From JAZKFT01 sp965246935 (GTDB lineage Bacteria > Bacteroidota > Bacteroidia > Chitinophagales > Chitinophagaceae): a stretch of DNA of 64,000 bases. The DNA lies in the NCBI GenBank assembly GCA_965246935.1, contig CBDFGC010000006.1, positions 124,001 through 188,000 on the forward strand. Direction: 5' to 3'. A program made the position numbers and the translations under genes. The notes beneath the pieces were generated by a model. It saw nothing but the letters and a program-made list of their open reading frames with translations, did no database searches and was not told the DNA's origin. Of this stretch, positions 18,939-27,511 are shown piece after piece. Each line of letters opens with the position of its first letter. Positions within the stretch are counted from its first letter, which is position 1.

Positions 18939-18980
18939 ACAATAGGCAATGGGCTAATGAACAATGGGCAATGAACAATG
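18939..18980. repeat. Short-word repeat (CAATGGGC/GAACAATG words)
   Basis: Directly after the kinase stop, the words AACAAT, GGCAATGGGC and GAACAATG repeat with slight changes over about 40 bp. It is non-coding and resembles the other short-word repeats in this window. Confidence 0.7.
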
Positions 18981-19121
18981 TCTTTAGCATAAACCCACAA
19001 ATTTTCCAAAATCAGTTGTTGAATTAAATTTCCTTTTTACTGACAGGCCTATGTATTTCATTTGCATATTTGCACATTGGCTAATTTGCACAACTTGTCC
19101 CCTTCATATGGGATTGTTTCT

Positions 19122-19205
19122 GCGGAGGTGGCGAAATTGGTAGACGCACTACTTTGAGGTGGTAGCGCCTGAAAGGGCGTGGGAGTTCGAATCTCCTCTT
19201 CCGCA
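19122..19205 (+). tRNA. tRNA-Leu (anticodon GAG)
   Basis: The acceptor GCGGAGG pairs with CTTCCGC plus discriminator A. The anticodon stem CTACT/GGTAG encloses TTGAGGT with anticodon GAG, the variable arm is long, and the T-arm is GGGAG-TTCGAAT-CTCCT. CCA is not encoded. Confidence 0.96.
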
Positions 19206-19212
19206 CTTCATT

Positions 19213-19240
19213 AAAAGCCCTGTCGTTTGGCGGGGCTTTT
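19213..19240 (+). terminator. Intrinsic terminator after tRNA-Leu(GAG)
   Basis: AAAAGCCC and GGGCTTTT form a strong stem around TGTCGTTTGGCG, followed by T-rich sequence. A near-identical stem and loop occurs at 20782-20811, so this is a re-used terminator module. Confidence 0.85.
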
Positions 19241-19713
19241 GGCTTTCTTATTTTTCTTATTTTATTACTAACATTGAAAGGAACTGGGCCTTTATCCGGC
19301 TACTTCTAAAGAATCAAAACCGGCAGTTGATATAAACCGGGTTACCGGGTTAATCGTTGTGGTTCCACCGCCCCATTTGGTTGCATAGTTACCTGATACG
19401 ACAAACATATTCCAATTATCTTTTTAACGTCTCTCATTATACCATTGCCACCGTGACACATTAAAATCTATACCCGCTCACTATTATTGGTGCCATTTAC
19501 CTACTAACAGATTGTTTTGAATAGGAGTTAAATACCCTGAATAATCATTGGCTATGTCGTTAAAAGACACTGGTTTTAAACATGTTGAATAGTAGTAGAT
19601 AAGTTACCTTTTACCCTACCAGACAGAGCCAGAATTATAGCTATATGAATTTTTATTTCAAAATACAAATGGCACGGAAAAGGTTAAGTTGAATAGTATT
19701 AAACAAAAATTTT
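19241..19713. other. Intergenic region with a possible coding scar on the minus strand
   Basis: No intact gene. On the minus strand 19408-19292 reads a 38-residue frame (MFVVSGNYATKWGGGTTT, then INPVTRF...SLEVAG) that ends cleanly and has protein-like composition, but it is closed by a stop a few codons upstream. It may be the 3' remnant of a lost gene. No family is recognised. Confidence 0.3.
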
Positions 19714-20730
19714 ATGACAGAAGAATTGAATGAAGAAAACAGAATCAGCCGCCGTAAAGTGATTGGCGGATTAGGCGCTACTTTAGCTACGGTAATAGCG
19801 GCACCGGTGTTTGCAGGACCGGGTATACAGGAAGATGAGCTGCCGCCGGGAGAACTGGAAGATCCTACCGGCAAATATCCAAAGCCACCCTTTAACGGTC
19901 AAAGCCAGCCCTGGCCGGGTCTTGCCAGTAAAATGGATCCGCGACCTGACCATGGAGAAAAGAGTTATAAAGGATCGGGCCGCCTGAAGGGACGTAAAGC
20001 CCTGATTACCGGTGGCGACTCCGGCATGGGCCGTGCAGCAGCCATTGCGTACGCCCGCGAGGGTGCAGATGTAGCCATCAATTATTATCCCACGGAAGAG
20101 CCCGATGCACAGGAGGTAATTGCATTAATTAAAGCAGCAGGACGTAAAGCCATTGCAATCCCCGGTGATTTGCGGGATGAAGCTTTTTGTAAAAAACTGG
20201 TAGCCGATGCGGTGAGCGGATTGGGTGGGCTGGATATTGTGGTGAACAATGCAGGCCGGCAACAAACCAAAGCATCTATCCTGGATATTAGTACGGAGGA
20301 TTTTGATGCAACCATGAAGACGAATATTTACGCTCCTTTCTGGATTATAAAAGCAGCACTACCACACCTGCAGCCTGGCTCGGCTATTATTGGTACCACT
20401 TCAGAGCAGGCTTATGATCCTTCGGCTGAACTGTACGATTATGCACAAACCAAAGCCGCTACCATGAATTATGTAAAATCGCTGGCCAAACAGCTTGCGC
20501 CAAAAGGCATACGGGTAAATGGCGTGGCGCCCGGCCCCATTTGGACACCTTTGCAGGTAAGCGGTGGCGCTACACAGGAAAAGCTGAAACAATTTGGAGG
20601 TAATACGCCTATGGGAAGGCCGGGCCAGCCAGCCGAACTGGCTTCTATTTATGTACAGTTGGCAGCCAGTGATGCCAGCTATGCCACCGGCCAGATATAT
20701 GGTGCATCAGGCGGCGCCGGGAATCCGTAG
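19714..20730 (+). CDS. Short-chain dehydrogenase/reductase with Tat-type signal (YghA-like)
   Basis: A 338-residue SDR of the general-stress/YghA branch, with an N-terminal extension ISRRKVIGGLGATLATVIAA (11-30), a twin-arginine signal followed by an Ala-rich core. The Rossmann fold starts near 95 with TGGDSGMG (99-106), NNAG is at 178-181, and the catalytic Ser/Tyr/Lys set fits S230, Y243 and K247 (YAQTK). RVNGVAPGPIWTPL and the C-terminal YGASGGAGNP are typical of the branch. An NAD(P)-dependent oxidoreductase exported folded is expected. Substrate is unknown. A strong terminator follows at 20782, so it is probably monocistronic. Confidence 0.92.
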   Translation: MTEELNEENRISRRKVIGGLGATLATVIAAPVFAGPGIQEDELPPGELEDPTGKYPKPPFNGQSQPWPGLASKMDPRPDHGEKSYKGSGRLKGRKALITGGDSGMGRAAAIAYAREGADVAINYYPTEEPDAQEVIALIKAAGRKAIAIPGDLRDEAFCKKLVADAVSGLGGLDIVVNNAGRQQTKASILDISTEDFDATMKTNIYAPFWIIKAALPHLQPGSAIIGTTSEQAYDPSAELYDYAQTKAATMNYVKSLAKQLAPKGIRVNGVAPGPIWTPLQVSGGATQEKLKQFGGNTPMGRPGQPAELASIYVQLAASDASYATGQIYGASGGAGNP

Positions 20731-20781
20731 AGAAGAAAAAATGCCGTTCGATAATAATTTGCAGGCTGACAGATGCACTAT

Positions 20782-20811
20782 AAAAAGCCCCGTCATTTGG
20801 CAGGGCTTTTT
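20782..20811 (+). terminator. Intrinsic terminator after the SDR gene
   Basis: AAAAAGCCC (20782-20790) pairs with GGGCTTTTT (20803-20811) around CGTCATTTGGCA. The sequence differs from the tRNA terminator at 19213 by only a few bases. Confidence 0.85.
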
Positions 20812-20991
20812 CATGAATGTACAGATAATGTACTATACCTGGTATTACGCACCCTTATCTATTTGTGCTTTGGCTGCTTTTGCCGCACTTCTGCACTGGT
20901 TCGTGCCTTACAAACCGGAAATACACATTACTATTAATTTATTTAGCGACGTGTATGATAAATTGCCAGAATCTTTTATATCTAATATTCT

Positions 20992-21010
20992 GGTTCGTGA
21001 GACACGAACC
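20992..21010. repeat. Hairpin GGTTCGTG-AGA-CACGAACC
   Basis: A perfect 8-bp stem with an AGA loop. A sister hairpin with the same AGA loop lies at 21528-21550, so the pair brackets the small DUF2019-like gene. A degenerate copy in the opposite sense is read through inside a gene at 45149-45168. Confidence 0.8.
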
Positions 21011-21077
21011 AATTCAGCAGAGAACGTTCTATGTTTCCGCTTCGTAAAGACAAGAAACCAGCTATAGGCTACTCATG

Positions 21078-21425
21078 CTATTCTATATACCATTCATTAT
21101 TTTCCCAATTCATAATCGCATACTTTGCCCCGGAACTTATGTGAGGAATAAATTGTAATGACAATCGCTTTAAAACCTCCAAACACCTAATTGGATCAAA
21201 TTTCATAGAATAAGTAGCAGCCAAAACTGCAACTGCGGGAACATTTGAATCCACTAAATTTAATAATTGTTCTTGTGCTATTTTTCCTTCCTCTCTTATT
21301 TTTTTATAAACATCATTTATTTTCCTAATTTCAGCATTTCCCAACTGCCAATCCCCGGATTTGGTATAATCATGTTGGCTAATTGCACATCTTTCAAACT
21401 CATTTAATAAGATAATTATTTCCAT
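21078..21425 (-). CDS. DUF2019-like small protein
   Basis: A 115-residue soluble protein. The middle (about 60-100) reads LVDSNVPAVAVLAATYSMKFDPIRCLEVLKRL, resembling the HEAT-like pattern of DUF2019, where a residue's 'age' of damage or position is counted over helical repeats. No signal peptide or membrane segment is present. It stands alone between two AGA-loop hairpins and opposite in direction to its neighbours. Some small proteins of this sort act as immunity proteins, but there is no toxin partner here, so no function is offered. Confidence 0.6.
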   Translation of the reverse strand: MEIIILLNEFERCAISQHDYTKSGDWQLGNAEIRKINDVYKKIREEGKIAQEQLLNLVDSNVPAVAVLAATYSMKFDPIRCLEVLKRLSLQFIPHISSGAKYAIMNWENNEWYIE

Positions 21426-21527
21426 AAAAACACTTCATTAAAATTTAAATCCGAAATCCTTTAATTTTTGTATACCGAAAACATAGGCGTACTTGCTCAC
21501 TAAGCAAATTTATGCGGTTCTGCCATT

Positions 21528-21550
21528 CCGATCCGTGAGACACGAATCGG
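21528..21550. repeat. Hairpin CCGATCCGTG-AGA-CACGAATCGG
   Basis: A 10-bp stem with one mismatch and the same AGA loop as the hairpin at 20992-21010. Together they flank the gene at 21078-21425. Confidence 0.75.
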
Positions 21551-21613
21551 AGCAGCAACTACTAACTTCGAACACTCATTCGTTAGTATTTTTAATCCAT
21601 AAATAACTCAATT

Positions 21614-22021
21614 ATGAACTTTCAAATTGGTACAAAAGAGAAACCAATGGTTTTACAAACACCGCCCTTATCATCAGAATACACCATGCACACCGGTGAA
21701 AAAGACGGTAAAGAAATACTGGTTTGTACCGTTGGCAAAACGGTTTTACACTACGATTATCGTTGTCTTACCGATCTCCATGAAATGCTTACAGCATACG
21801 GCGACTGGATGGAACTGGGCAGCGCCGATGAACAGAAACCTGCAAAAGAGGGAACAGTTGAAGCCTGGGGCCGCTCTGCGAATAACCCGGCTGGCGGCTG
21901 GTATGGACTTAAAAAAGGGCTACGCGGACGTTTTGGTATGTACATTCCCCCTTTGATGGAAGCCTTAGGACTGGCAGAAGTAACACACGAATCAAAAGGC
22001 AATAAAATGAGAGCTAAATAA
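21614..22021 (+). CDS. Conserved hypothetical protein (135 aa)
   Basis: A soluble protein of 135 residues starting MNFQIGTKEKPMVLQTPP. It has a central two-strand pattern (EILVCTVGKTVLHYDYRCL), an acidic segment, a Gly/Arg-rich stretch (WYGLKKGLRGRFGMYIPPLM) and a basic tail. It looks like a Bacteroidota-restricted family of uncharacterised proteins. Codon use and composition match the flanking genes, and the frame is free of shadows with better character. No catalytic motif, signal peptide or membrane helix is seen. Confidence 0.7.
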   Translation: MNFQIGTKEKPMVLQTPPLSSEYTMHTGEKDGKEILVCTVGKTVLHYDYRCLTDLHEMLTAYGDWMELGSADEQKPAKEGTVEAWGRSANNPAGGWYGLKKGLRGRFGMYIPPLMEALGLAEVTHESKGNKMRAK

Positions 22022-22388
22022 AGAGTTAAAAAGCGCTGCTATTGACGGCGTATTGGTCCGGATGATGTCTGCGTTTAGAGGATGTCATTAAGTTGAGTGC
22101 TTTACTAGCTGACGGATACACGCAGCAGTATTGTATTAGCCCTACCATTGCCCTCACCCCCGGCCACTCTCCACGCTTTGGCGTGTAGAGGGGTGCCTCT
22201 GCGCTACTTCAAAACAATTCGCAACAGATGGTTCTTGCTGATTGTATCTCACAAAGCAGCTTGTTAGTAAATCCTTTCAAAACCCTACACGATTAGCCAT
22301 AGTCAGGTTTAGCACATCTAAAAAAAACGAATCCTTCATTTGCCATTCCAAACGTTTACTTTTAATCCGTAGCCCTCATCTTAAACCA

Positions 22389-23363
22389 ATGAAAGAAATC
22401 ATTAATTGTGCGGCCTACTCAAAAGGCCGGCGGATTGCTGATGTAGAGCTGAACGATGTACACGAAGTGCTGAAAGCAAACGACCAGTTTGTGTGGATTG
22501 GATTGCATGAGCCATCGGAAGAAGTGCTGAGTAAAGTGCAGTCGGAATTTGGCCTGCACGACCTGGCGATTGAAGATGCTCACAGTGCACACCAGCGCCC
22601 CAAAGTGGAACTATATGGTGACTCGATATTTGTGGTGATGCGTACGGCACATATCAACAAAGAACACCATACGGAATTTGGCGAAACCCATTTCTTTGTG
22701 GGGCCTAATTTCATTGTCACGGTTCGCCATGGTTCCGGTGTGCCCTATAGCGAAGTGCGTTCCCGTTGCGAAAGCACCCCGCAACTGCTGAGCAAAGGCC
22801 AGGGCTTTGCATTGTATGCGGTAATGGATTTTATTGTAGACCGGTACTTTCCGGTAGTGCATGATCTGGAAATGGAACTACAGGAAATAGAAGACAAAAT
22901 TTTTAAAGAAAAACCAAGCCGCAGCACCACGGAACAGATCTACGATTTAAAGCGGGAAATATTGGAAGTCCGGCGGGCCGTATCGCCGCTGGTAGATATC
23001 TGTAACCGGCTGATGCGGCTGGAGATCAAATGTATATCCGAAGAAACCCGGCCTTATTTCCGGGACGTGTACGACCATGTGGTACGTATCAATGAAATGG
23101 TGGAGAATACCCGTGAATTATTGAATACAGCTATGGAGGCTAACTTTTCCCTTACCTCTATTTCGCAAAATGATGTTTCAAAAAGATTTGCCGGCTGGGC
23201 AGCTATTCTTGCATTGCCCACTATGGTAGCCGGTTTTTACGGGATGAATTTCCACATCATTCCTGAAGCTAATTCACAATATGGATTTTATGCTGTCATC
23301 TTATTTACCCTTGCCGGCTGCATACTGCTATATTATTTACTGAAGCGGTCGGAGTGGTTATAA
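22389..23363 (+). CDS. corA: Magnesium/cobalt transporter CorA
   Basis: The start at 22389 gives MKEIINCAAYSKGRRI and 324 residues; an open stretch upstream to 22242 has no CorA character. The large N-terminal cytoplasmic domain (about 1-255) includes LHDLAIEDAHSAHQRPKVE, a family signature. Two C-terminal membrane helices are joined by YGMNFH, with the selectivity motif GMN at about 285-287, followed by the short basic tail KRSEWL. It forms pentameric channels for Mg2+ (also Co2+/Ni2+) uptake. A bidirectional terminator at 23734 separates it from the convergent Met-rich gene. Confidence 0.96.
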   Translation: MKEIINCAAYSKGRRIADVELNDVHEVLKANDQFVWIGLHEPSEEVLSKVQSEFGLHDLAIEDAHSAHQRPKVELYGDSIFVVMRTAHINKEHHTEFGETHFFVGPNFIVTVRHGSGVPYSEVRSRCESTPQLLSKGQGFALYAVMDFIVDRYFPVVHDLEMELQEIEDKIFKEKPSRSTTEQIYDLKREILEVRRAVSPLVDICNRLMRLEIKCISEETRPYFRDVYDHVVRINEMVENTRELLNTAMEANFSLTSISQNDVSKRFAGWAAILALPTMVAGFYGMNFHIIPEANSQYGFYAVILFTLAGCILLYYLLKRSEWL

Positions 23364-23793
23364 GATCATTACTGCGGATGCTGCAAATATCTTACCTGCC
23401 GTTATTTGTGTTTCACGAATTCAATGATAGAACTAAAACATTTTTCCGATATGTGTTATGATGCTGAGCCAGCCTGCTAGCAGGCAGGTTCGTCTACGAC
23501 CATCTGATAAAACGAATATGAAAAAATGTTTATACATCTGCAGAATCAGCTAATATTCATTGGCCGTTTATAGTGTTATATTGGCAGTAATACATTTTTT
23601 GCAGGATACCTGCCCGGCTCTACAACTGTATCGCTAATGGGCCATGCTTCCAGAATGTATGCTTTTTGTTGTCCGCTTCTGCTTTCCATAATTTCAATAA
23701 CTCCGATTTTTTTTCATACACGGCTAACCAAAAAAAGGAGTCGCACAGAGGCAACTCCTTTCATATAGATAGAGAACAAATACAGTAAAGAGA
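23364..23793. other. Intergenic region between convergent genes
   Basis: 430 bp without a gene. It contains the perfect palindrome CCTGCTAGCAGG near 23473 in a GCAGGCAGG context, a type seen as a dispersed repeat, and the bidirectional terminator listed separately. Confidence 0.55.
23734..23761. terminator. Bidirectional intrinsic terminator
   Basis: AAAGGAGT (23734-23741) pairs with ACTCCTTT (23754-23761), flanked by A-run and T-rich ends. It can serve both the corA transcript and the convergent Met-rich gene. Confidence 0.75.
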
Positions 23794-24645
23794 CTACATT
23801 TTATCCATCATCTTACCATCCTTGTCCATCATATTTCCATTTTCATCTATCATCATTCCATCTTTCATCATCATTTCTTTTCCGTCTTTCATCATCATCT
23901 TACCATCCTTCATCATTTTGTTGCCATTTTTCATCATCATGTCTTTATCCATCATCATCATTTTACCATCCTTCATCATCATCATTTTACCATCCTTCAT
24001 CATCATCATGCCATTTTTCATCATAGCATTGTCCATCTTATCATTCATCATCATATCTCCATCCATCATCTTGCCGTCCTTGTCCATCATGTGACCATCC
24101 ATATCCATCATCATTCCTTCCTTCATCATCATCTTCTTTCCGTCCTTCATCATTACTGTTCCATCAGCCATTACTTTACAGCCATCAGTGCAATTCATAG
24201 TGGTTGTCATAGGCATCATTTTATCATCTTTCATCATCATCATTTTACCATCTTTCATCATCATCATACCGTTTTTCATCATGCTGTTGTCCATCATGCC
24301 ATTATTCATTTTGTCATCCATCATCTTGCCATTTGCATCCATCATATCACCTTTGGCATTTACCATCATACCCTCGGTCATCATCATTTTGCTACCATCG
24401 GCATGCATCATCTCCCCATTCATCATCACTTTACTGCCGTTTTCCATCGTCATGTCCTCATTCATCATCATCATTTTACCGTCTTTCATCATCGTCATCT
24501 TACCATCTTTCATCATTACGCTGCCGTCGGACATCCCGGAGGGAGCAGTCATGGAAGAATCAGCACTGGTTCCGTTGCCATTACCTGCATTGTTACAGGA
24601 TGCTAAAATGGTGATGACTGTTAAAAGGAGAATGAGCTTCTTCAT
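23794..24645 (-). CDS. Methionine-repeat lipoprotein (DUF6799-like)
   Basis: A 283-residue lipoprotein with a clean signal and lipobox (LASC, Cys17), then almost wholly built of imperfect repeats of MMKDGKMMMM alternating with DxDGxMMD units. I count 94 methionines in 283 residues (33%), with Lys, Asp and Gly supplying most of the rest. Two cysteines occur after the lipobox, in NCTDGC at about 149-154. The pattern fits DUF6799-type proteins of Bacteroidota, which also carry MKDGKMM units, but those I recall are shorter. Dense Met clusters suggest Cu(I)/Ag(I) binding or an oxidation sink at the cell envelope; this is inference. The gene stands alone. Repeat copy number is likely to vary between strains. 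Confidence 0.9.
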   Translation of the reverse strand: MKKLILLLTVITILASCNNAGNGNGTSADSSMTAPSGMSDGSVMMKDGKMTMMKDGKMMMMNEDMTMENGSKVMMNGEMMHADGSKMMMTEGMMVNAKGDMMDANGKMMDDKMNNGMMDNSMMKNGMMMMKDGKMMMMKDDKMMPMTTTMNCTDGCKVMADGTVMMKDGKKMMMKEGMMMDMDGHMMDKDGKMMDGDMMMNDKMDNAMMKNGMMMMKDGKMMMMKDGKMMMMDKDMMMKNGNKMMKDGKMMMKDGKEMMMKDGMMIDENGNMMDKDGKMMDKM

Positions 24646-25201
24646 GATTTCGTTCTTTTATAAAGGATTGAATAACAGGTTTATAATGAGGATCAAAGAA
24701 CGGTTTATTTAAACTGGGAATTCTCACAGAAGTATAACATTATTAAACCATTTCATACATAATACAGTAAGCCGGGGTAAAAAAGTTTTGGAAAATACTA
24801 TGTAACCATAGTAAAAGCTATTCAATCGAATTCAGTATCATTTCTACAAATACCTGATTACCTGCTTATTGTGGGCTCAATGTCAAATGTTTCTTCCATT
24901 GTTTTAAAAACATCTAAGCCATCAAAGATCAGATCAGAATCAATAGAAAACTTTCTGAGTTTAAAATCATTTCTGTGGATTCCTCAAACCGGAATTAAAG
25001 AGCTGCTGTATAAAGAAATTTAACTTGACAGTGTACTGCTACAACAATCCTTCTTATAAAAATATTCAGATTAGTTGCAACTACCGGTGTCTTTGAATCG
25101 ATGGAAAGGTTGAAAATCAGTGGTGCTATTAATATTTGCTTCCTTGAACACAGGGATTCTAAGATTCCAGGGTCTGATTTCTTTTTAATCCTTCCTCAAT
25201 T
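24646..25201. other. Intergenic region, no supported gene
   Basis: A+T-rich stretch between two minus-strand genes. A 47-residue plus-strand frame at 24880-25023 (MSNVSSIVLKTSKPS, ending KELLYKEI) is the only protein-like piece; it is too short to call. The promoter of the Met-rich gene should lie just above 24645. Confidence 0.45.
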
Positions 25202-27328
25202 TCACAACAACTTATCCGGCGTTAGCGGTAAATTCCGAACCCGTTTTCCCGTAGCATTAAATACCGCATTTACAACGGCTGCCGCTACGCCTACAATACC
25301 AACTTCACCAATTCCTTTTACACCTAATTTGTTCGGAATGGTATCTTCTTCCTTTATGAACAGCACATCTATTTTCCCAATATCCAGGTTCGATGGCACA
25401 TGGTAATCAGCAAAGGATCGGGTCACAAAATTGCCCCAGCGGGTATCCAATACAGACTCTTCGGTAAGTGCCATGCCAATGCCCCAAATGCATCCACCAA
25501 TAATTTGTGAACGGGCCGTTTTTGGATTGAGAATTTTACCAGCGCCGGTTACCTGCAAAAAGCGGGGCACTTTTATCATCCCGGTTGATTGGTTTACCCA
25601 AACCTCTGCAAAGTTTGCATTGAAACTATTTGAAGAATACTGGTTCGCCTCTACCGGTGGTTTCGCATCAGCCCTTGTTTGAAATTCTGTTATCTTTTCA
25701 GAAATCATCATTTGTGCAGCAGTTGGTTTCGCAAAAAACTGCTTTCCGGATTTGGCAACTAATTCGTCTGTAATTTTTATACATCCATCATTTACGGCAT
25801 TGGCAAAACTGGCTGCGCCTACTGAACCAACCGAACCTGCTGCAGGCGGCAAAGCCGAGTCACCAATTTTTATATCTATTTTATTCAGCGGAATTCCTAA
25901 ACCATCTGCCGCTGTTTGTGCAAGAATGGTATGCGTTCCGGTTCCTAAATCCGAGGCTGCTATTTCAATTACCGCTTTTACTTCATTACCATTGCGGGTT
26001 AGCTTTACAATGGCAGAGCTAGGCCGTTGCAAAGCCGGGTAAGTACCGGCAGCTACGCCGTAACCAATTAAATAATCGCCCTGCCTGTTTTGCCCCGGTT
26101 CCGGTTGACGCTTTTCCCAGCCAAATGCTTTTGCCCCTTCCTGCAGGCATTGCACCGTAGCACGGCTGCTCCAGGGTTTGCCGTTGGAGGGATCTTTCGC
26201 CGGTTCATTTTTTAGCCGGAATTCAATAGGGTCCATTTTTAACTGATAAGCCAATTCATCCATGGCCGATTCCAGGGCAAAACTACCGGTCGATTTTCCC
26301 GGGCCTCTGGTGTACGTAGGCAAAATAATATTCATAGGTACCACCCGGTACGAAATCAGAGAATTCGGCGTATCGTACATCAGTTTAGAGCAATCGCCGC
26401 AAGGCTCAATGAACTCACCGTTCGTGGCACAGTGCGTGGTGGTTTCGTGGGAAAGTACTGTTAGTTTACCCTCCCTGGTAGCAGCCAGCCGCATTTTTTG
26501 ATAATTGTGTTGCCGTAGCCCAACCGAGTTAAACATTTGCTGGCGGGTAAGTGCCAGCTTTACCGGGCGGTTTACCACTTTAGCAGCTACCGCAGCAAGC
26601 ACCAGGTTTGCCCACTGGCCACCCTTGGAGCCGAAGCCCCCACCAATATGCGGAGAAACAATCCGGACATTTTCGGGTTTGATATTGAGTGTGGCAGCAG
26701 CAGCAGTCTGGGCGCCGTTAATGACTTGCGAACCGTTGTACAGGGTTAGTTTTTCGCCTTCCCAAACAGCAATGGTTGCATGTGGTTCCATCGGTTGGTG
26801 ATGGTAAATGGGTGTTTCATAAATGGCCTCTATTTTAAATTCTGCATCCTGAAAAGCGGTATCTACATTCCCCCTTTTGGCATCGACTTTATCCTTATCT
26901 TTTGAGGGAGCAGCTTCCAAACGGAGCTTCTCAAAATCAACTTTGGGTGTTATTTTATCATAGCTCACTTTTATGAGCCGGGATGCATGGCGGGCCTGCT
27001 CAAAAGTTTCGGCTACTACTACGCCTATGTGCTGTCCGTAAAATTCAATAGCCGGCCCCTGCAGCAATGCACCACCGCGGAGACCACCGTTCACATTTAA
27101 CTTTGGGGCATTTTTATGGGTGATAACCGCTAATACACCGGCTGCTTTTTCCGCTTCGGATGAGTCGAGTTCTGTAATTTTTCCTGCTGCAATGGTGCTT
27201 TTAAAAAGAATTGCATAAGCAATATTTTTAATTTTATAATCAGTGGCGTATTCTGCGGAGCCGGTTACTTTCAAAAGTCCGTCTATCCGGTTAATTGCAT
27301 GCCCCACTGTTTTTACCTGGTCACTCAT
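25202..27328 (-). CDS. Molybdenum hydroxylase, large molybdopterin-binding subunit (PaoC/YagR-like)
   Basis: A 708-residue xanthine-dehydrogenase-family subunit that holds the molybdenum cofactor and oxidises aldehydes or aromatic N-heterocycles. N-terminal Ald_Xan_dh domain (about 20-130), then the cofactor region with VSPHIGGGFGSKGG (about 224-237), and near the C-terminus KGIGEVGIVG, whose Glu is the catalytic base of the family. Length matches PaoC (about 730). It is the last of a three-gene operon with the FAD and 2Fe-2S subunits, 180 bp after the FAD gene. The subunit has no signal peptide of its own and would be exported with the Tat-bearing small subunit. The XdhC-like maturation factor is not in the window. 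Confidence 0.94.
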   Translation of the reverse strand: MSDQVKTVGHAINRIDGLLKVTGSAEYATDYKIKNIAYAILFKSTIAAGKITELDSSEAEKAAGVLAVITHKNAPKLNVNGGLRGGALLQGPAIEFYGQHIGVVVAETFEQARHASRLIKVSYDKITPKVDFEKLRLEAAPSKDKDKVDAKRGNVDTAFQDAEFKIEAIYETPIYHHQPMEPHATIAVWEGEKLTLYNGSQVINGAQTAAAATLNIKPENVRIVSPHIGGGFGSKGGQWANLVLAAVAAKVVNRPVKLALTRQQMFNSVGLRQHNYQKMRLAATREGKLTVLSHETTTHCATNGEFIEPCGDCSKLMYDTPNSLISYRVVPMNIILPTYTRGPGKSTGSFALESAMDELAYQLKMDPIEFRLKNEPAKDPSNGKPWSSRATVQCLQEGAKAFGWEKRQPEPGQNRQGDYLIGYGVAAGTYPALQRPSSAIVKLTRNGNEVKAVIEIAASDLGTGTHTILAQTAADGLGIPLNKIDIKIGDSALPPAAGSVGSVGAASFANAVNDGCIKITDELVAKSGKQFFAKPTAAQMMISEKITEFQTRADAKPPVEANQYSSNSFNANFAEVWVNQSTGMIKVPRFLQVTGAGKILNPKTARSQIIGGCIWGIGMALTEESVLDTRWGNFVTRSFADYHVPSNLDIGKIDVLFIKEEDTIPNKLGVKGIGEVGIVGVAAAVVNAVFNATGKRVRNLPLTPDKLL

Positions 27329-27511
27329 GTTATTAATTTTTTGTCTAAAACATCTGCCTGTTAAAGAAAGAGTTTGGTGGGCTTACGTGAGGGATAGTAG
27401 CGGAAATCCTTTTTGCCGGTTTTTGCAAAAAGATTGTAGCGGATAGCCCGGCCCCTTGCGTAGCTTGGGGACACGCCCTAATAATTTTTAATTACGTATA
27501 TGAATTTCCTG

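Noticed and set aside
20814..21067. Plus-strand frame with a hydrophobic start after the SDR terminator
   Set aside because: It begins in the terminator and runs through an AGA-loop hairpin repeat; a real gene is unlikely.
23794..24645. Met-repeat region considered as a non-coding minisatellite
   Set aside because: A signal peptide with lipobox and an uninterrupted frame of 283 codons show that it is a gene.
24091..24712. Plus-strand open frames of 171 and 174 residues (His-rich and Ile/Phe-rich)
   Set aside because: They are the complement of the methionine-repeat gene; the ATG repeat makes the other strand open by chance.
25101..25406. Plus-strand frame opposite the end of the molybdenum hydroxylase gene
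   Set aside because: It is a shadow of a strongly supported gene on the other strand.
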